From assembly GCA_012845835.1 (NCBI GenBank), contig JABAKD010000020.1:6923915-6987914 (forward strand): a stretch of DNA of 64,000 nt. Reading direction: 5' to 3'. The position numbers were made by a program, and so were the translations under genes. Below, one piece after another: positions 10,954-23,499 of the stretch. Positions within the stretch are counted from its first letter, which is position 1. The number at the start of each line of letters is the position of its first letter. This DNA comes from Undaria pinnatifida. Taxonomy: Eukaryota > Sar > Phaeophyceae > Laminariales > Alariaceae. Below the pieces are notes generated by a model that saw only the letters and a list, made by a program, of their open reading frames with translations, did not search any database and was not told where the DNA came from.

Positions 10954-12415
10954 ACTGTTTTTGTGACGCCTCTCCCAAGAGATGGATGAACCGCCTGGCA
11001 ATATACGGGACCATATCCATACATGTAGGTTGATGCAGGAGAGCTGTGCGAGGGCGCTTTGCCTACTAGAAAATACCTTATCCCCTCGCTCATTCGCCTT
11101 CGTTCCGGTGTTGTACTCTCTTGCTCAACACCCGCGTGGACCGCTTTTTTGTAGATTCAGTCCGCTGTGTTATATATTGGTAACTTGCTGATATCGACAT
11201 TGGAGCAGATTCCGTACGTCTATATTGTCGAACGCCAATCAACAACGCATACGTGGTACCAGGTACACTCTTCAGTTGATGGCCACCCTAAAGGCAACAC
11301 CCCCCGCGTCTTGTTGGCTCTTTCTGTTGCACACATACAGTGTTTGATTCTGAAGCCGCCAGTCGAGTGGTGTTGATGCGCGTATCGTGAGTTGTCTTCG
11401 ACCCATGCCACAGCGCTGTCTCCCTTCGCCATGTAAACCGTGCACAAATGCTAACGGAGAAATATATAACCAGTAAGTTGACGCTGCCAAGCCTGTTTGC
11501 GTACACAATTATTGTGCAACAGAGTCTGTTCATTCTGTTACGCGACGATCATTCTAGGCCTCATGTAGTAGACTCCATCCTTCACTAACCTCCACCCTCT
11601 CGCGCTCGCCGCCTACGTCTATATTTGTTTTTGTCTTCTCACTTTTACGGCCAGGTTGATCCACACGTTCTTCCTTCCGAGCGCGGTAAGTCTCGCCGGT
11701 ACGAGTTCAAGTTCAGGTTTTCCGCCAACGTTCCGAATTCCTGCGTCATACGAGCAGGATAGATAAAATGCTTCAAAGTGCTCGCTTTGTCTTCTTTTGG
11801 TCTTTTGTTTGTCCCATGATGATTATCGTATCGGGATGTCGTCGGCGCGTAAGGAGCGAGTTTGCACGAAATGGGTCTTTTCGAGGATAGCGCGTGCGAC
11901 ATGGTTACGGGGACGACTCCCGGCAAAGCGTGCTTGCCCCAGTACGGCGTTGTCCGTTCAGGAAAAACCTTAACTGACGGTGATCGAAACGCACTTGCCC
12001 CCTTTCGCCCATTTCTTCGTGCACGCCAGATGGCTCACCAGATGGCTCGCCATACACGCGGAGCCAGTTCGGTCGACTCCCACGAGCGACACCCGCTGTG
12101 GGCGCGATGATACATCCACTGGACGACACCGAACGACGTGGTCGACGAGAACGTTGGTGTTGCGTTATGATGTTGTGACGTGTTTTGCGTTATGATGTTG
12201 TGACGGAGGGTGCAGCGCAGTGGTCGGATGCCAGAGGCACTACCGCAGCCCGCTCTGTTTCTCTCATGTAAGATGTACTGTTAGGACCTATTCTTTGTAG
12301 TGCTATCACACCATGGATTCTCTTTCGCACGGTTTATGACTCGGGGGGTTGAAGTATCGGCGTCCCCAATGGAGGAATGCTACTATAGTAAAGTGTATAT
12401 TGTCCCTTTTAGCGT
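10954..12415. other. Stretch without recognisable gene
   Basis: No exon identified. It contains one over-represented 9-mer (11257) and a 24-bp tandem duplication near 12155-12203 (TGCGTTATGATGTTGTGACG twice). Any 3' exons of the secreted-protein gene should be sought here. Confidence 0.3.
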
Positions 12416-13095
12416 CAAGGTCAAGTCTTGCCGAGTGCATACATATTCGTACGGTCGTAGGGGCGTTCTCTTGCGGGAAAGTCGACGAGCGGAAAGCGCG
12501 CGAGCGTGAGTTGGCAAAAGTCGATGACAATCGACGAGCATCAAAATCTAAAAAGCGTGAGAATGCTGAGCCCTATGCGCGATAAATGCGAAGGCATGCT
12601 CTGGGTGAGGGGGAAAGACACCTTTGACCACGGCTTCTCCAGAGGAGGTCTTATCTCTGGGTGAAACCTCTCACTACGGGTTAAGCTGGGGCCTAAAAGT
12701 GACGATAAACCAAAAGAAAAATCAGTGTTATCCCCGTGGTGCGGGGAACAGTCTGCCAGGACCACCGATGGACCGCTGGCCGTAGGTACTAGTTTTTGTC
12801 ACGAGGTGTTTTACCATCTGTAGGTCACCGAAAAATCAAGTCGTGTTTTTGCTGGCGGTTGCGGTGGGGTTGGAATCTCGGCTGGTGTATACCATACGCA
12901 CAGGGTATATTTGAGGGCGAGTCTTCTTCTGTCGACGGAAGCGTGAGGACGTGTGAGTTGGCGAAAAACCAATGAATATCGACGAGCGGTGGAAACGCTG
13001 AACTCCTTTGGCGATACAAAATATGAAGGCACACACGGCTTGCCAAGAAGATGGAGAGTAGAAGCGATAATTAACAATATATGTACGTAGGTTGA
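12416..13095 (+). repeat. Two SINE-like copies (tandem)
   Basis: Two diverged copies of the 4.5-kb repeat: about 12416-12640 (GCCGAGTGCATACATA, GCGGAAAGCGCGCGAGCG, GTCGATGACAATCGACGAGC, CTATGCGCGATA) and about 12850-13090 (GGGTTGGAATCTCGGCTGG, GTGTGAGTTGGCGAA, ATCGACGAGCGGTGG, GGAGAGTAGAAGCGA). The B-box-like segments are degraded. No coding sequence. Confidence 0.45.
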
Positions 13096-13992
13096 GGTGA
13101 AAATCACTGTTGTTCGCGTGTGCGTTTTCGTGGAGGTATGGTATGATGTGGTTACGGGGACATGACGGGTAGGATGTCGCTGTAAGGGGTAGCTGAATTT
13201 ACTGTAAATTTAGCCCGCGTTTAGACTCGGTGGTAACAGCATCGTTTTGTGCACCCAGGTTGTACTCTCTACACCGCGAGGCGGGTTTATTCGGCAGTGG
13301 CCAGAGGAGTAGGTGATGTTGGCTGCACGATGCGGCGCGCCAGGTTTAATTCCTGAGGCCTCACGATGTACTTTCGGACTTTCGGACATTCGAATATTGG
13401 TTTTGAAATCTTGATCGGGGTGGCTGTTGGGCTGAATTTTTTAAGGTTTGTGCTTTTTTGTTGGATGGCGCCATGCTTTCCGACGGTACCATAGCAATTT
13501 TGTATATTTTTTTGTTGCGTTGGCGAGTCGTGGCGTGTGCGACCCACCAGTCGCTTTGTTCTCAGCCCTGCCAGCGGAAATATATACCCAAGGTAGACTT
13601 GGAAGGCTAAGATCGGTGTTTAATCAAAAGGTGGTAAGAGGGGTGCGACATCGCAAACGGGTTTTCAGCGTTAGGGCCATCGTCGGGTCATCTGCGGTGT
13701 GAGCATGCATGTTTCCAAAGTCGAACCGGAACGTGTAGCCGACGCAAGATACGGAGAACACTACGACTACGGCGTATACAATAATAAATATCAGTCCTTT
13801 TCTACCTACTTCAAAGGTGTGTTGGTGAGGATACATGTATCTAGCGCGGTGTACAGCGATGCTGATTCCGAGCCCCTGCCGCGATTTGAGCTGTTTCGGC
13901 GTCGGTAGCCGCTTTGCTTGCGAGCTACGATATAGAATCGAGGCCGTCACTGCAGACAACCAACAGAAACTTCATTCCGGGAAGAAAGCCAC
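13096..13992. other. Gene-free stretch
   Basis: No exon or known repeat could be supported in this stretch. Confidence 0.3.
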
Positions 13993-14120
13993 AGGTCTGT
14001 CTAGACGAACCTTGAAACCCTCGGATAGTTTGTCGGCGGCTGATGTTGTTAGTCAGAGGTCTGTCTAGACGAACCTTGAAACCCTCGGATAGTTTGCCGG
14101 CGGCTGATGTTGTTGCGCTT
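13993..14120. repeat. 64-bp tandem duplication
   Basis: AGGTCTGTCTAGACGAACCT begins at 13993 and again at 14057. Each copy runs to GGCGGCTGATGTTGTT with one or two differences. It includes the palindrome GTCTAGAC. Confidence 0.85.
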
Positions 14121-14565
14121 TTTGAATAGTTCGATACCAGAGCCCACCCTGGCGCTTGATACATGCGATATCTTCTCGTCACCTTTACACTAACGCAGCC
14201 ACCGCGACATGGGTCATGTCCTGCTACGCGTTTTCACTCTGTGAGCACACGCACGTCCAGAAAATCTTGACACATCGTTTCAAGGGATATTTGGCCGCAT
14301 ACTGTATACATATTATATGCATATACGTATCCCAGAGAAAAACGGAAAATCGCGGACTTTGCCGGCACAAAAGGACGACATTTACATGCGCACATGCTTC
14401 ATGATTTTCATGAACGGCAACGTTACGAGAACGTCAACGTTGATAATAGGAACGGCAGCAGCGTTGTTACGGGTCAGCGGTCGATATCAGGGAGGGAGCA
14501 AATGTTTTGATTTACGTACGGCGCAACCAACACTTTCTGTTTAGAAAACGTTGATCAAAGTGAAT

Positions 14566-14840
14566 GACGCGTGCTACGACGATAGAGGTGCCCCACGTTT
14601 TTTTCTTAATACTACCCCTCAATTTGGGAGCTTAAGACCTCTCCCTAAGACTGATTTCGAAAAAAATCAAAAACTGAAACCGAATATGAAGAAGATCCCA
14701 ATGGCCTGAGGTGCACGACGAAAATCATGCAGTGCAAAAAAAATGACCCCGTCCCGACGATATTATAAGTAGGTCATTTGAGCCTCTTCATTCGGAAACC
14801 GGTTCGGACGAAAAGTGCTACTTCTGTCGTAGAATGCGTG
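14566..14840 (-). mobile_element. MITE family B, copy A (inverted)
   Basis: About 275 bp; the left end is GACGCGTGCTACG, and the right end CGTAGAATGCGTG is its degraded inverse. The interior carries GGGAGCTTAAGACCTCTCCC, the reverse complement of the conserved GGGAGAGGTCTTAAGCTC motif in the other copies, so this copy is in opposite orientation. Other copies: 27243-27492, 28784-29056, 44872-45132, 53765-54045. No ORF; non-autonomous DNA transposon. Confidence 0.75.
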
Positions 14841-17430
14841 TTTTCAATACTTCTCCGCACACTAGGTTATCGCCGACCTTTCGTGTCTATATGTTTTCAT
14901 GGACCGCCAAGCTAAAAACTGTGCACCACGAAGTCCTCCTGCGACTCATTGGTAGACACCGGCGAATCCTCCACCATATATCGTATGCCGAGACCACGCT
15001 GTTCTGGTAGTGCTCGGGAACACGAAGGAGACATTTTCCATCGCAGATTATAGACTTATTATATGGATACCAGTATGTACGATGCGCGGTGCTTGTTCGT
15101 GCCACCCGACCCCACTCCATCTCCGATGTGGTATTTACTTCTGCCAAAGGTTTGCTGGTCGCGTGTGTTCGAGGATGATAATTTAGACGACACCTGCCTC
15201 GATAGGGGTCAGAGCTAGCCCTTTCGGGCAAGAAACACATGCACACATGTGTGGACCTGACTGAAGGCACTCCTCGACTGCGGAGCTATATAATCTGGAG
15301 ATATTGGTATCATGTATCGATGGAAATGGAGCACTGTTTGTGTTGTATTGCGACCGTTCGATGTGGGGCTGGCGCCACATGTGAGATCGCTCATCGTGTT
15401 ACGCTCAATGTTCGTTCTGAAAGCCAGTTTTCGAGTGGAGTACAGAGTAGAGATTCAAGCCAAAAAAAAACAGAAAAAAATGTAGGAGCGCCGCGCTACC
15501 ATACTACAATTGTTCATATTGCTACTTTTAGCATTCGTCACAGCCGGTACGTCAGTTTTGCGTGAACATCTGGGGTCATGTTCTCGTTCCCGAAGCCCAT
15601 CTGCGTAAGTCTTGTCGGCGCCTTGAAATGGAGTACCAACAGGCCCTCATGAAGACGGGATGTGAGGGCGGCGCTGACACGGCTATCCACAAGCGGCGCG
15701 CTTTTCTTCTTGGGGCAGTGAGGCGGCGAAACGAAGGAGATCGTGCAGTCGGGTGCTGTTATTCCAGACGATCCCAGTGGGGAAATATCGGATCAAGGCG
15801 GAAAACGACAGAGCCCGCAACATAATAAGATGCCTGATGGACGATCTCAGAAACGTTTCGACTGACTGGTAGGTCCACGGGACATTCAAGTTCTGCAACG
15901 TTGGTGTTTCGAGTTGAGGCCGTGCTGTGGATCACTGCAGTAACAAAACATAACGTGGTATAGTAGTAATACTAGGAGACCTTGATCTAGGAGGAGGCGA
16001 AGAAGAGCAGGCAGTGGCAACCGCACCCTGTTGGTGGCGGTGAGGGGAAAAAGGGAGGGCGGGGGGCAATAGCAGGAAAACAGTCGTGTAGACGAGTGCG
16101 AGAAGGATGCGACAGGCAGGGTAGCAAAGACACCATGTCGCGTGTAGTAGATGGGACCTATCTATGCTAACGCTACGACTTCTTCGGGTTCAACTTCGTT
16201 TGGCCTTGGTTGCGAGCCTGTTGTTCTTGGCGTGTTGTTTTATTCCTGGTTTTGGTTGTTTTGTGTCGTCTGTATCATCCATCTCGAGGGAATTCTACAG
16301 CGGTACTGTGATGCTACCACCGATTCCGACGACGTATGTAGGAGATGGATAATCTTTCTGGTCGTTTTTCTCTCTCGTGCAGCAACTCTTCTGCTTGCTG
16401 TGCTCCCGGTTACCCCCGTTTTCCTTTCTTTGTCGCTTTTTTCATTTTTGCTCAATTCCGTTGCTCGTTCTTTTGTTCCCTTTTTATATATTTTGTGGGG
16501 GGTAGGAAGTCAACGATAGTAGCTTTATGGGCTTCTATCACACAGTGTAAGTGGGTGTCAGGCCATTCCGCGAGGCCCCTAGTGGCATGGGGAACCCAGA
16601 CTGGCAATGGCCGCGACGCCGTCTCGTTGGTGTGGTTTACTTTGCCTATGTCAGTTTTATATTTTTGTTGTGGGTTTTTTGTCGAAATTTGGTTTTATGG
16701 ATATAACGGTATATCCCCTTCCCCCTTTTGCGCAGTGTACGTCATATCCTTTCTTGCATGAAAGAAGCTCATGCGCATACGTACATGTCACCAGTCGCCG
16801 ACGTAACTAACTGAGGTAATATTTCCGGAACTCCCGCAATAAAACACCGCCAGATCTTAGCGTGTAGGTAACTCACCGATAATTAATCAAGGGCCAACAG
16901 GAGGATGGATACATAGGACAGCCAATTGACCGGTCTGGTTGGACCACGTAAGCAAGAAACAGCGGACTGTTGATCTACCATCGGGGACGGTAGAAACGGA
17001 TCTCCGAGTGGACCTCAGACCAAGGGTACAGCAGTAGTAGGGGAGTACCCCCTTTTTTTTCACTACCGGGTCTAAGCCACACTCGCACGAGTGACCTGTC
17101 ATCTGTACTTCACTGACGAAACGACCTTTGTACACTATGTGCTGTTGGCGCAGCGTGGCTTAACTATTGCATAATGATTGCGGATTCACGTCGCTGTATT
17201 AAAATAGCACCCTCAACCTTAAGTCCGCTAAGAGACAGGGGGTCACTCGCGCGAGTGACTCCGGGCCATTGCAAAAAAAGGCCCTTAAAAAGGGGCACCC
17301 CCCCCCCCCTATAGTAGCATTGGTCCTCGCTAACGAGATGACCGCAAAGCCTGTCCCCCTCTCATGCCGTTCTACATTGCTAGTAGCTTTCATGACACGG
17401 CCACAGTGCTGGCCGATACATTTGCATGGC
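14841..17430. other. Stretch without supported gene
   Basis: Several medium-length open frames exist (for example plus-strand frames at about 15600-15820 and 16150-16810), but they lack recognisable motifs, have unbiased composition and overlap each other, so none is called. Confidence 0.3.
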
Positions 17431-18400
17431 GACTGCGGTGAATATAGCGCCTTCTATTTGGTGCAAGCAGCGATCGAGGGGTTGGTGCGTGCGACTTGAC
17501 GAGACAGAGGCGGAGCTGCATGGCTTATACGCGGTGGAAGGAGAGGAAAGCCGCGAGGAAACGGTTTCATCCCGCTCCGAACGACCGTACATACAGTAGT
17601 TGAAGGAAAGCCTTGGAAGTGATTAGCAAGGAGCTCAAACGCGAGGGGGGCGGCAGCTGAGCAGAGATTCTTTGAAGAGTACGCCCGCCAGTTCGACGGG
17701 GGCGTGTTCGGGTGAAGCCTGTCAGTTTTTGCCGTTAACAAGAACATGAACTGAAGGATGTGGAAGGGAAGAGGACGCTGAACTCACGGTACATCAAGAA
17801 CGAGGAAGGTCAAAATTGCTGCGGAACAATGGCCCCACCCGGGAGCCCTGTGTAAGGTGTTGTCATAACCTATGCTGTACACTTGGTCGTCGACCCTTGA
17901 CCCGATCATGGTGGGCGAACTCAAGATGTGTCCCCTGTGCAGGCCGATGGATGATGTACTGTCTCGGCACGCAGTGGAAGAAGCGACCCGCGTTCGATGG
18001 CAAACCGCAAGGTGGTCGGGCCTGATCGTTTCCCGACCGTACTCCTGAAGATCCTGGCCCACGAAGGAGGAGAACTCGATACGAATGGAAAATCATCGCC
18101 GTGCGCAGGCGAGGTGGCATGCTGCAACTACTACGGAAATATATGGCGATCACGGCGTTGCATAGCAAGAAATGTAGGGCAGTGTGCGACAACTATCGTG
18201 GCACCTTCTTCATGGCGCACGCCGGAAAATATCATCGTGGGTCGCCCTGGTGATTATTGCAAACTCATGAAGGCCATGTGCCGAGGGAAGAGTCTGGCTG
18301 TTGACCCCAGCGCTCGGCTGTTGGCATCACGCTCGTGGTACGATACCTGCAGGAACTGGCGTGGAAGAACGTGTTGAATGTGCGCCACAACCACTCTCCC
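17430..18400 (+). pseudogene. LINE reverse transcriptase, 5' fragment (decayed)
   Basis: Plus-strand pieces in shifting frames read as a non-LTR retrotransposon ORF2: a basic linker (WKERKAARKRFHPAPNDRTY near 17530), KELKREG and FFEEYARQFDGGVFG (about 17620-17715), then RT entry motifs NRKVVGPDRFPTVLLKILA (about 18000) and VVRYLQELAWKNVL (about 18330-18375). The frame changes several times and stops interrupt it, so it is dead. RT motif A (the FxDxxKAYD-type block) would come next but is missing, replaced by the block at 18401-19480. Known family logic: NRKxxGPDxxPxxLLK is the conserved start of LINE RT domains. Confidence 0.7.
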
Positions 18401-18420
18401 CATAGTCAGCGCTGACTATG
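18401..18420. repeat. Perfect 20-bp palindrome
   Basis: CATAGTCAGCGCTGACTATG equals its own reverse complement. An imperfect copy is at about 19312-19335 (CCCATATAGGC, then AGCGCTGACTATGGG). Both copies are followed by TTATGGTGC and CATT, so they form a pair of direct repeats about 910 bp apart. Confidence 0.9.
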
Positions 18421-19480
18421 TAAGGTAGAAGAAGATCGGTTATGGTGCGCATTTAACGAAGCACAATGCGGGGTCCGCCTGACCGTTAAAAACACCAGAC
18501 CGTAGATTTAACCCAAGGGTTTCAACCATCAACCCCTCTAATCAGAGCGCTGCCGTTCTACTCGAACGGACCGATGTGGGCGAACGGGATTTTATGCATT
18601 TTCTTGCCCCCGCTGTGTCCGACGAAACCGCACCATGAAATTTGAGTCATCCCACGCTGGGAGTGCAGCAGAGAAGTATTTGAGCTCCTGAACCCGAGGA
18701 GCTAAATATCTCACCTCACCCCGAAGCATGGCGTTCGAAGATGTTCGAGTTCCCGCACCCCGACCAAGATTTCTGTGCTCTATTAATAGCTAGTAATAGC
18801 TAGTAATAGCTAGTAATAGCTAGTAATATCTAGTAATAGTCCCAAAACAAATATCCTCGTAACCTCATGATGCTAAAACCCATAGTTACACACTTGAGGT
18901 GCTCAAAATTAACATTGACACTAACAATAACGTTAACATTAACATTCCCATCAACATTAACATTAACATTAACATTAATATTAACATTAACAATAACATT
19001 AGCATTAACATTAACATTAACACTAAGATTAATATCAACACTAACATTAACACTAACATTGAAACATTAACATTAACATTAACATTAACATTAACATTAA
19101 CATTAACATCAACATCAACATTAACATAAACATATTTACATCAACATTATCACAAATATTAACATTAACACTAAATTAACATCATCACAAACACCGTACA
19201 TACCAGGTATGGCCCAAAAGCACAACCCCTATGGTGGGATGACTCACGTTGCCAGACACGTAAGCACTTTTCCTGAAAAAGGCAAGAAGGACGCTCGGGG
19301 TGTTTCAAACCCATATAGGCAGCGCTGACTATGGGAAAGTGATTATGGTGCCCATTATTAAACAGAAGGATATCCCCCTTTCCATGAGCCCTTTCAACCG
19401 CGCTAAAGGAAAAGACTTCGTCGAACCACCCCTTTTGTGGGCTGTCCCAGCTCGCTAAAGAGTGCCACCGAGAGGGTTCC
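18421..19480. repeat. Block splitting the LINE, with (ATTAAC)n array
   Basis: Non-LINE sequence between two LINE halves. It has TAATAGCTAG tandem copies at 18785-18840 and a degenerate ATTAAC hexamer array at about 18905-19180. Apparent Leu/Thr- or Asn/Ile-repeat peptides are artefacts of the hexamer. Palindromic direct repeats sit at 18401 and 19312. Either an inserted element or the product of a rearrangement. Confidence 0.6.
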
Positions 19481-19965
19481 GTGTCATCCACTAATTCAAC
19501 CTCGGCATGCGAGACCATGCGTGCGGCCGGATGATGGCGGGTGCTCGGATAAGTTTGACGTGGAACAAGGTCTTCGGCAGGGGTGGATTCTCGCGCTACT
19601 GCTGCTCAACATGTTTTCCACGGCGGTGCTGCTCGTGTGGACAGGTTGATGCAGCCATCGTGGACAGCATGCTGCAGCTCCCAACGAAATAAGGATAAGG
19701 GGAAGAAGAAAGGCAAGTGGCGGGCGGGCAAAGTCGTATGGAGGAGGAGAGGGCCCAAGAGCTGTGGAGCATGCTGTACGCTGGCGATGCGGGCATCGTA
19801 TCTCGTTCACCTGGAGGGTTCGGAAGGATCATGACGGTGTTCGTGATTGCGTGCGCGGCGTTCGGGCTAACGGTCGCGGAGGCTATAAGTGGAGATCATG
19901 TGCCTTCCAACGAAACACAGCGGGGAAGGTATCGTGCCCCGTCGCCGCTTTTGGTTTGGGGTTAG
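19480..19965 (+). pseudogene. LINE reverse transcriptase, 3' fragment (decayed)
   Basis: It resumes with RT motifs downstream of those in the first fragment: DDGGCSDKFDVEQGLRQG (about 19530-19585, RT block with the GLRQG motif) and then MLYAGDAGIVSRSP (about 19770-19812). The catalytic YADD box is YAGD here, so the first Asp of the metal-binding pair is lost. It continues to AAFGLTVAEA near 19880. It stops directly at the copia 5' LTR (19968), so the copia element probably inserted into or beside this LINE. Confidence 0.7.
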
Positions 19966-19967
19966 GG

Positions 19968-20191
19968 TGTTAGTTTGGATCGTCACAGCGCGACGGTTAC
20001 AAAACTTGTAGAAGGTTGCGTATATATTCGTTGGCGTTTTATGCAATTTTGCCCTTGGGAGGAGGGCTCTATAGCACTCTTCTCTCCGTTCTCTACTCCT
20101 TCTCTCCCCTCGGTCTTCTAATGCAACGAAGATAAGAAAACTCGTCAGATCGCGTGGCGGTCAGGGCATCCGGGCTCGGACTCTACGAACA
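19968..20191 (+). repeat. copia 5' LTR
   Basis: 224 bp, TGTTAGTTTGGAT to CTCTACGAACA. It contains GAGGAGGGCTCTA and TGCAACGAAGATAA, also present in the 3' LTR. Confidence 0.85.
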
Positions 20192-20689
20192 CACTACTAG
20201 TGTCTAGAACGTAGGAGTTCCTGATACCAGGAGCCAAGGATGTCTTCACAGGAGCAAGACCCAAAAAAAGAGCTTCAGAGCAGCTGAGGAATAAGCTCCA
20301 GCTGATGATGGAGGAGAAGCAAGCATCGATGATGCAAAACACGAGGGAGATCATGCCCGAGCTCATGAGGAACAACGGCCTGTCGGAGTCAAGCAGCGCT
20401 GAGGGCAGTGCTGCTGTAAGGGGGAACAGCGCTGAGGATAGCGCTGCTGTAAGGGTGGGGGCGCACCCACTCCCTGTACGAGAAACCTCTGTTGCTGTTG
20501 TTGCTGCTGGGGGCGGACCGCGAGGAGATACAACAGAAGCAACATAGACGACGTTGCGTGAGGATGCCTCGGGTAATTATGGAGTGAAAGGACGCAAAGG
20601 AGCTGCTGTTCTTGTTGAGGCTGGCCCAGCCAGGGGTCTGCCAGACCAGCATTGAGGGGCTGGAGAATGGGGTACATACCCCGGCGGTG

Positions 20690-21807
20690 AGTTGAGGATT
20701 GGATATGATCTGCCTCTATCTCCACTTGCTCTCAAAGACACCGCTGTCCTATCATTTAGTGGGAAGAAACCCGATTTCACTGCCTGGATCAGAGACGCCA
20801 GGTATCACGCGAAAGGAGTAGGTTTCCTATCTTCTTTTGTGTCGGATCCACCCGAGCACATTCTCGTAGGACCAAAAAATCGGTATTAGTCGACGGAGGG
20901 TACAGCCGCGAAAGTTTGCTCATACATGCATTCAGCGTGGAATTTCCTGTCGACGGCTCTTGAGATCAAGAGCAAGAGCGACAGGGGCATTTTGCACCTC
21001 GGTGTACCTTGCCGAGGTAAGCGTGGGACGCTCTCCTTGGTGGTACGGCTTTCAAACGACGGAGGCCAAATCCGACGTCTGCCGACGCCTTAATAGTTTT
21101 ACGATAGCGCCAGGGAGCAACCCTCTTGAGGAGATGGGTAGAATCGAGGATTTTGCAGCAGAAATGCCCACAGCTGGACTGACCCTCGACGATCACATGC
21201 TGTACACACAATTTTCATCGACTCTCTGCCTGCCGAATACGAGGAGGGGGCAAAGAATCTTGCATCTTGTGACAGTATCGGCCGCGATGACATCATCAAG
21301 GCTGTACGAACGAGGTACCACCGACTTTCTGGAAACCAAAAGAAGGGGTCAAACGCTGGCCATGCCGGCCATGCTATGTTCGCCGATGGTGGAAGTAGCG
21401 GCCGCGGAAAAGGTGGCGGCGGCGGTGCCCACGGGAAACGTAGAGGCCGTGGCAAAGGAAAAGAGGGACATCGGGGACAGCAAGGACGAGGCGAAGAAGG
21501 CACCAATGAGAACGGTGGTGGTTCGGCCGCGGCTGCCGGCGGCGATGGCGGCTGCGCCAAAGCCGCCGAAGGTGGTACCTCCGAGGTGAGATGCTACAGG
21601 TGTGGCAAGAAGGGCCATTGGAGGGTCGACCGCACGGAGGAGCTATGCAGTCGATGCCATGGACGGGGGCACGCTGCTGATATCTGCCCCTCGTCGAAAG
21701 AGGAAGCTGTGCGGGCGGCGGCGAACGACGATGATGATGATGATGCGATCGAGGCCTCAGCTTTCAAGGCCGAAGAGGCAGGCGGGTGCAGTGTTGGTTT
21801 GGGCTGA
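20690..21807 (+). pseudogene. copia gag (frame-disrupted)
   Basis: The start of the polyprotein reads FSGKKPDFTAWIRDARYHAK (about 20755-20815). It continues in another frame with LNSFTIAPGSNPLEEMGRIE (about 21090-21150), matching the UBN2-type retrotransposon gag fold, then a Gly/Arg-rich RNA-binding stretch. Two CCHC knuckles follow: CYRCGKKGHWRVD, where the fourth ligand Cys has become Arg (CGC for TGC), and an intact CSRCHGRGHAADIC (about 21648-21690). At least two frameshifts. Confidence 0.75.
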
Positions 21808-21841
21808 AAAAGGGAAGGGGAATCGGCTTGGCAGGTAGGGG

Positions 21842-21920
21842 ATGAGGCCTGCCTTTGCGATAGTGGAGCGTCTACTCACATGACGCCTTCGGCAGATTGC
21901 ATGATAAACTACAGAGAATA
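21842..21920 (+). pseudogene. copia aspartic protease remnant
   Basis: EACLCDSGASTHM is encoded here, with the retropepsin catalytic triad DSG at 21859-21867. A stop (TAA) follows the NYRE codons about 40 bases downstream. Confidence 0.7.
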
Positions 21921-22149
21921 AAGTTTGAAACTGGGCATCACCGACGGCTCAACCCGCTCGATTGAAGGATATAGCGATATCAGCTTTGTTTTTCGGTCCG
22001 GAAACAGTCTCGTGCGAGTAATGCTGACGAGTGTTGCGCACGTGCCAGACCTGCGATACCATCTCTTTTCCCCACCCACTCTCGTGAAGAAGGTCACACT
22101 TTAGAGGGCGTCCCAAGGGGATTGTAGTCAAGCTCAACTCTAAGCGTTC

Positions 22150-23080
22150 GATCGTGTTTCCGTTGACCGGGAACCTCTACAGCATTTACGGCTACCGGGT
22201 CGGCTTCAGCACTACGGAAGATGACTGTGCTGTACTCGCCCCGGGAAAACTGACCAACAAGCCCGTGGTTGACGTAAACGACTTAGCGGTATACTCTCAT
22301 CGTGCGCGACGATTTTTCATGGTATGCGTGGGTGTATTTTTATACGCCACAAATCGGACGCCGCGGAAATGATCAAGCAGCTCCTCGCGGATATACTCGT
22401 GCAGACGGTGTCCCTTCACAGGTGGTGATCGTCCGATCCGATGGGGGCGGTGAATTTTTGCGGGGGGGATTTTGGGGGTCTATGTAGATCGCGATGCATC
22501 AAGCAGGAATTCACCACGGCCGACAATCCCCAGTTCAATGGGGTAGCCGAGCGCGCTCTAGGCTTGATTGAGACGGCCGCAATGGCGGGTCGAATCCAGG
22601 CTCGTGAGCTTTTTCCCGGAGCGCAATTGCCGGCAACGGGATTGTTGTGGGCCGAAGCGTCGCACTGGGCGTGTGATGCTTTGAACCGCACAGCAGCATC
22701 CGCTAACCCAGCAAACAAGTCGCCATACGAGACGTGGTACGGTAACTCCGCCCCGGTAGTGCTTTTACCTTTCTTCAAACCTGGCTACTGCAAGGCGAAG
22801 AGGGGAAACAAGTCCCGGGCAAAAGCACAGGAGTGGTTTTGCCTGGACCCTGCGCCTAACCACGCCCGAGACGCCGTACGAGTGCTGACCAAACACCGTA
22901 CTCTGCTTATCACGCGTCATATCACCTGGCAACGAGTGTCGCCTGCACCACCTGTACCTGCCCAGATGCATGACCCTCTGGCTCAGGCTGAGGGGGGCTC
23001 GAGGCCGACGACGAGAGCACGTCAGATCGAGATGTGGGGGTGGTGGTGGACGAGCGGGACAACGGTCTGGATCGCCTGAA
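22150..23080 (+). pseudogene. copia integrase (frame-disrupted)
   Basis: Pre-integrase piece VFPLTGNLYSIYGY (about 22156); core DDFSWYAWVYFYT and VVIVRSDGGGEFLRGGF (about 22305-22475, second catalytic Asp in SDGG); then NPQFNGVAERALGLIE (about 22525-22575, catalytic Glu in AER) and LLWAEASHWACDALNR (about 22645-22690). Frame changes lie between the first two blocks and the third. The linker to RT holds an in-frame 81-bp tandem duplication (about 23183-23310; MDSSQGG.VDASSVPAGR twice). Confidence 0.8.
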
Positions 23081-23499
23081 CGACCTCGACGTTACGAGTG
23101 GGTTTGATCTGCGCACATTTTTGTGGGAGAGCTCACAGGAAACAACTGCCGCCGGCGATGCTGGCGACGGAACAGCCGGGACGATGGACTCGTCTCAAGG
23201 GGGCACGGTGGATGCCTCCTCGGTCCCGGCAGGAAGGGCCGAAACAGTCGAGACGATGGACTCGTCTCAAGGGGGCGCGGTGGACGCCTCCTCGGTCCCG
23301 GCAGGGAGGACCGACAGCGACTCGCGTGCATCAGCAGTCTCCGGCACCGACCAAGGGAACGGCGACGATCCCCCCGCGGTCCTGTCGGAGAAGGCAGCTC
23401 ACGCGTTCAACAGCTGGAGACGACTACCCCCGGCGGTAAAGGGCCGGATCAGGAGTCAGAGACAACACCTGGAGGATGAATCTACTCAACGCCTGTTAA

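Noticed and set aside
11640-11670. Small-subunit rRNA 5' end (GGTTGATCC word)
   Set aside because: Only nine bases match the rRNA start; the flanking sequence does not.
15562-16810. Overlapping plus-strand open frames (hypothetical genes)
   Set aside because: No motif, no signal, several frames equally open, and no codon bias that sets them apart from the surroundings.
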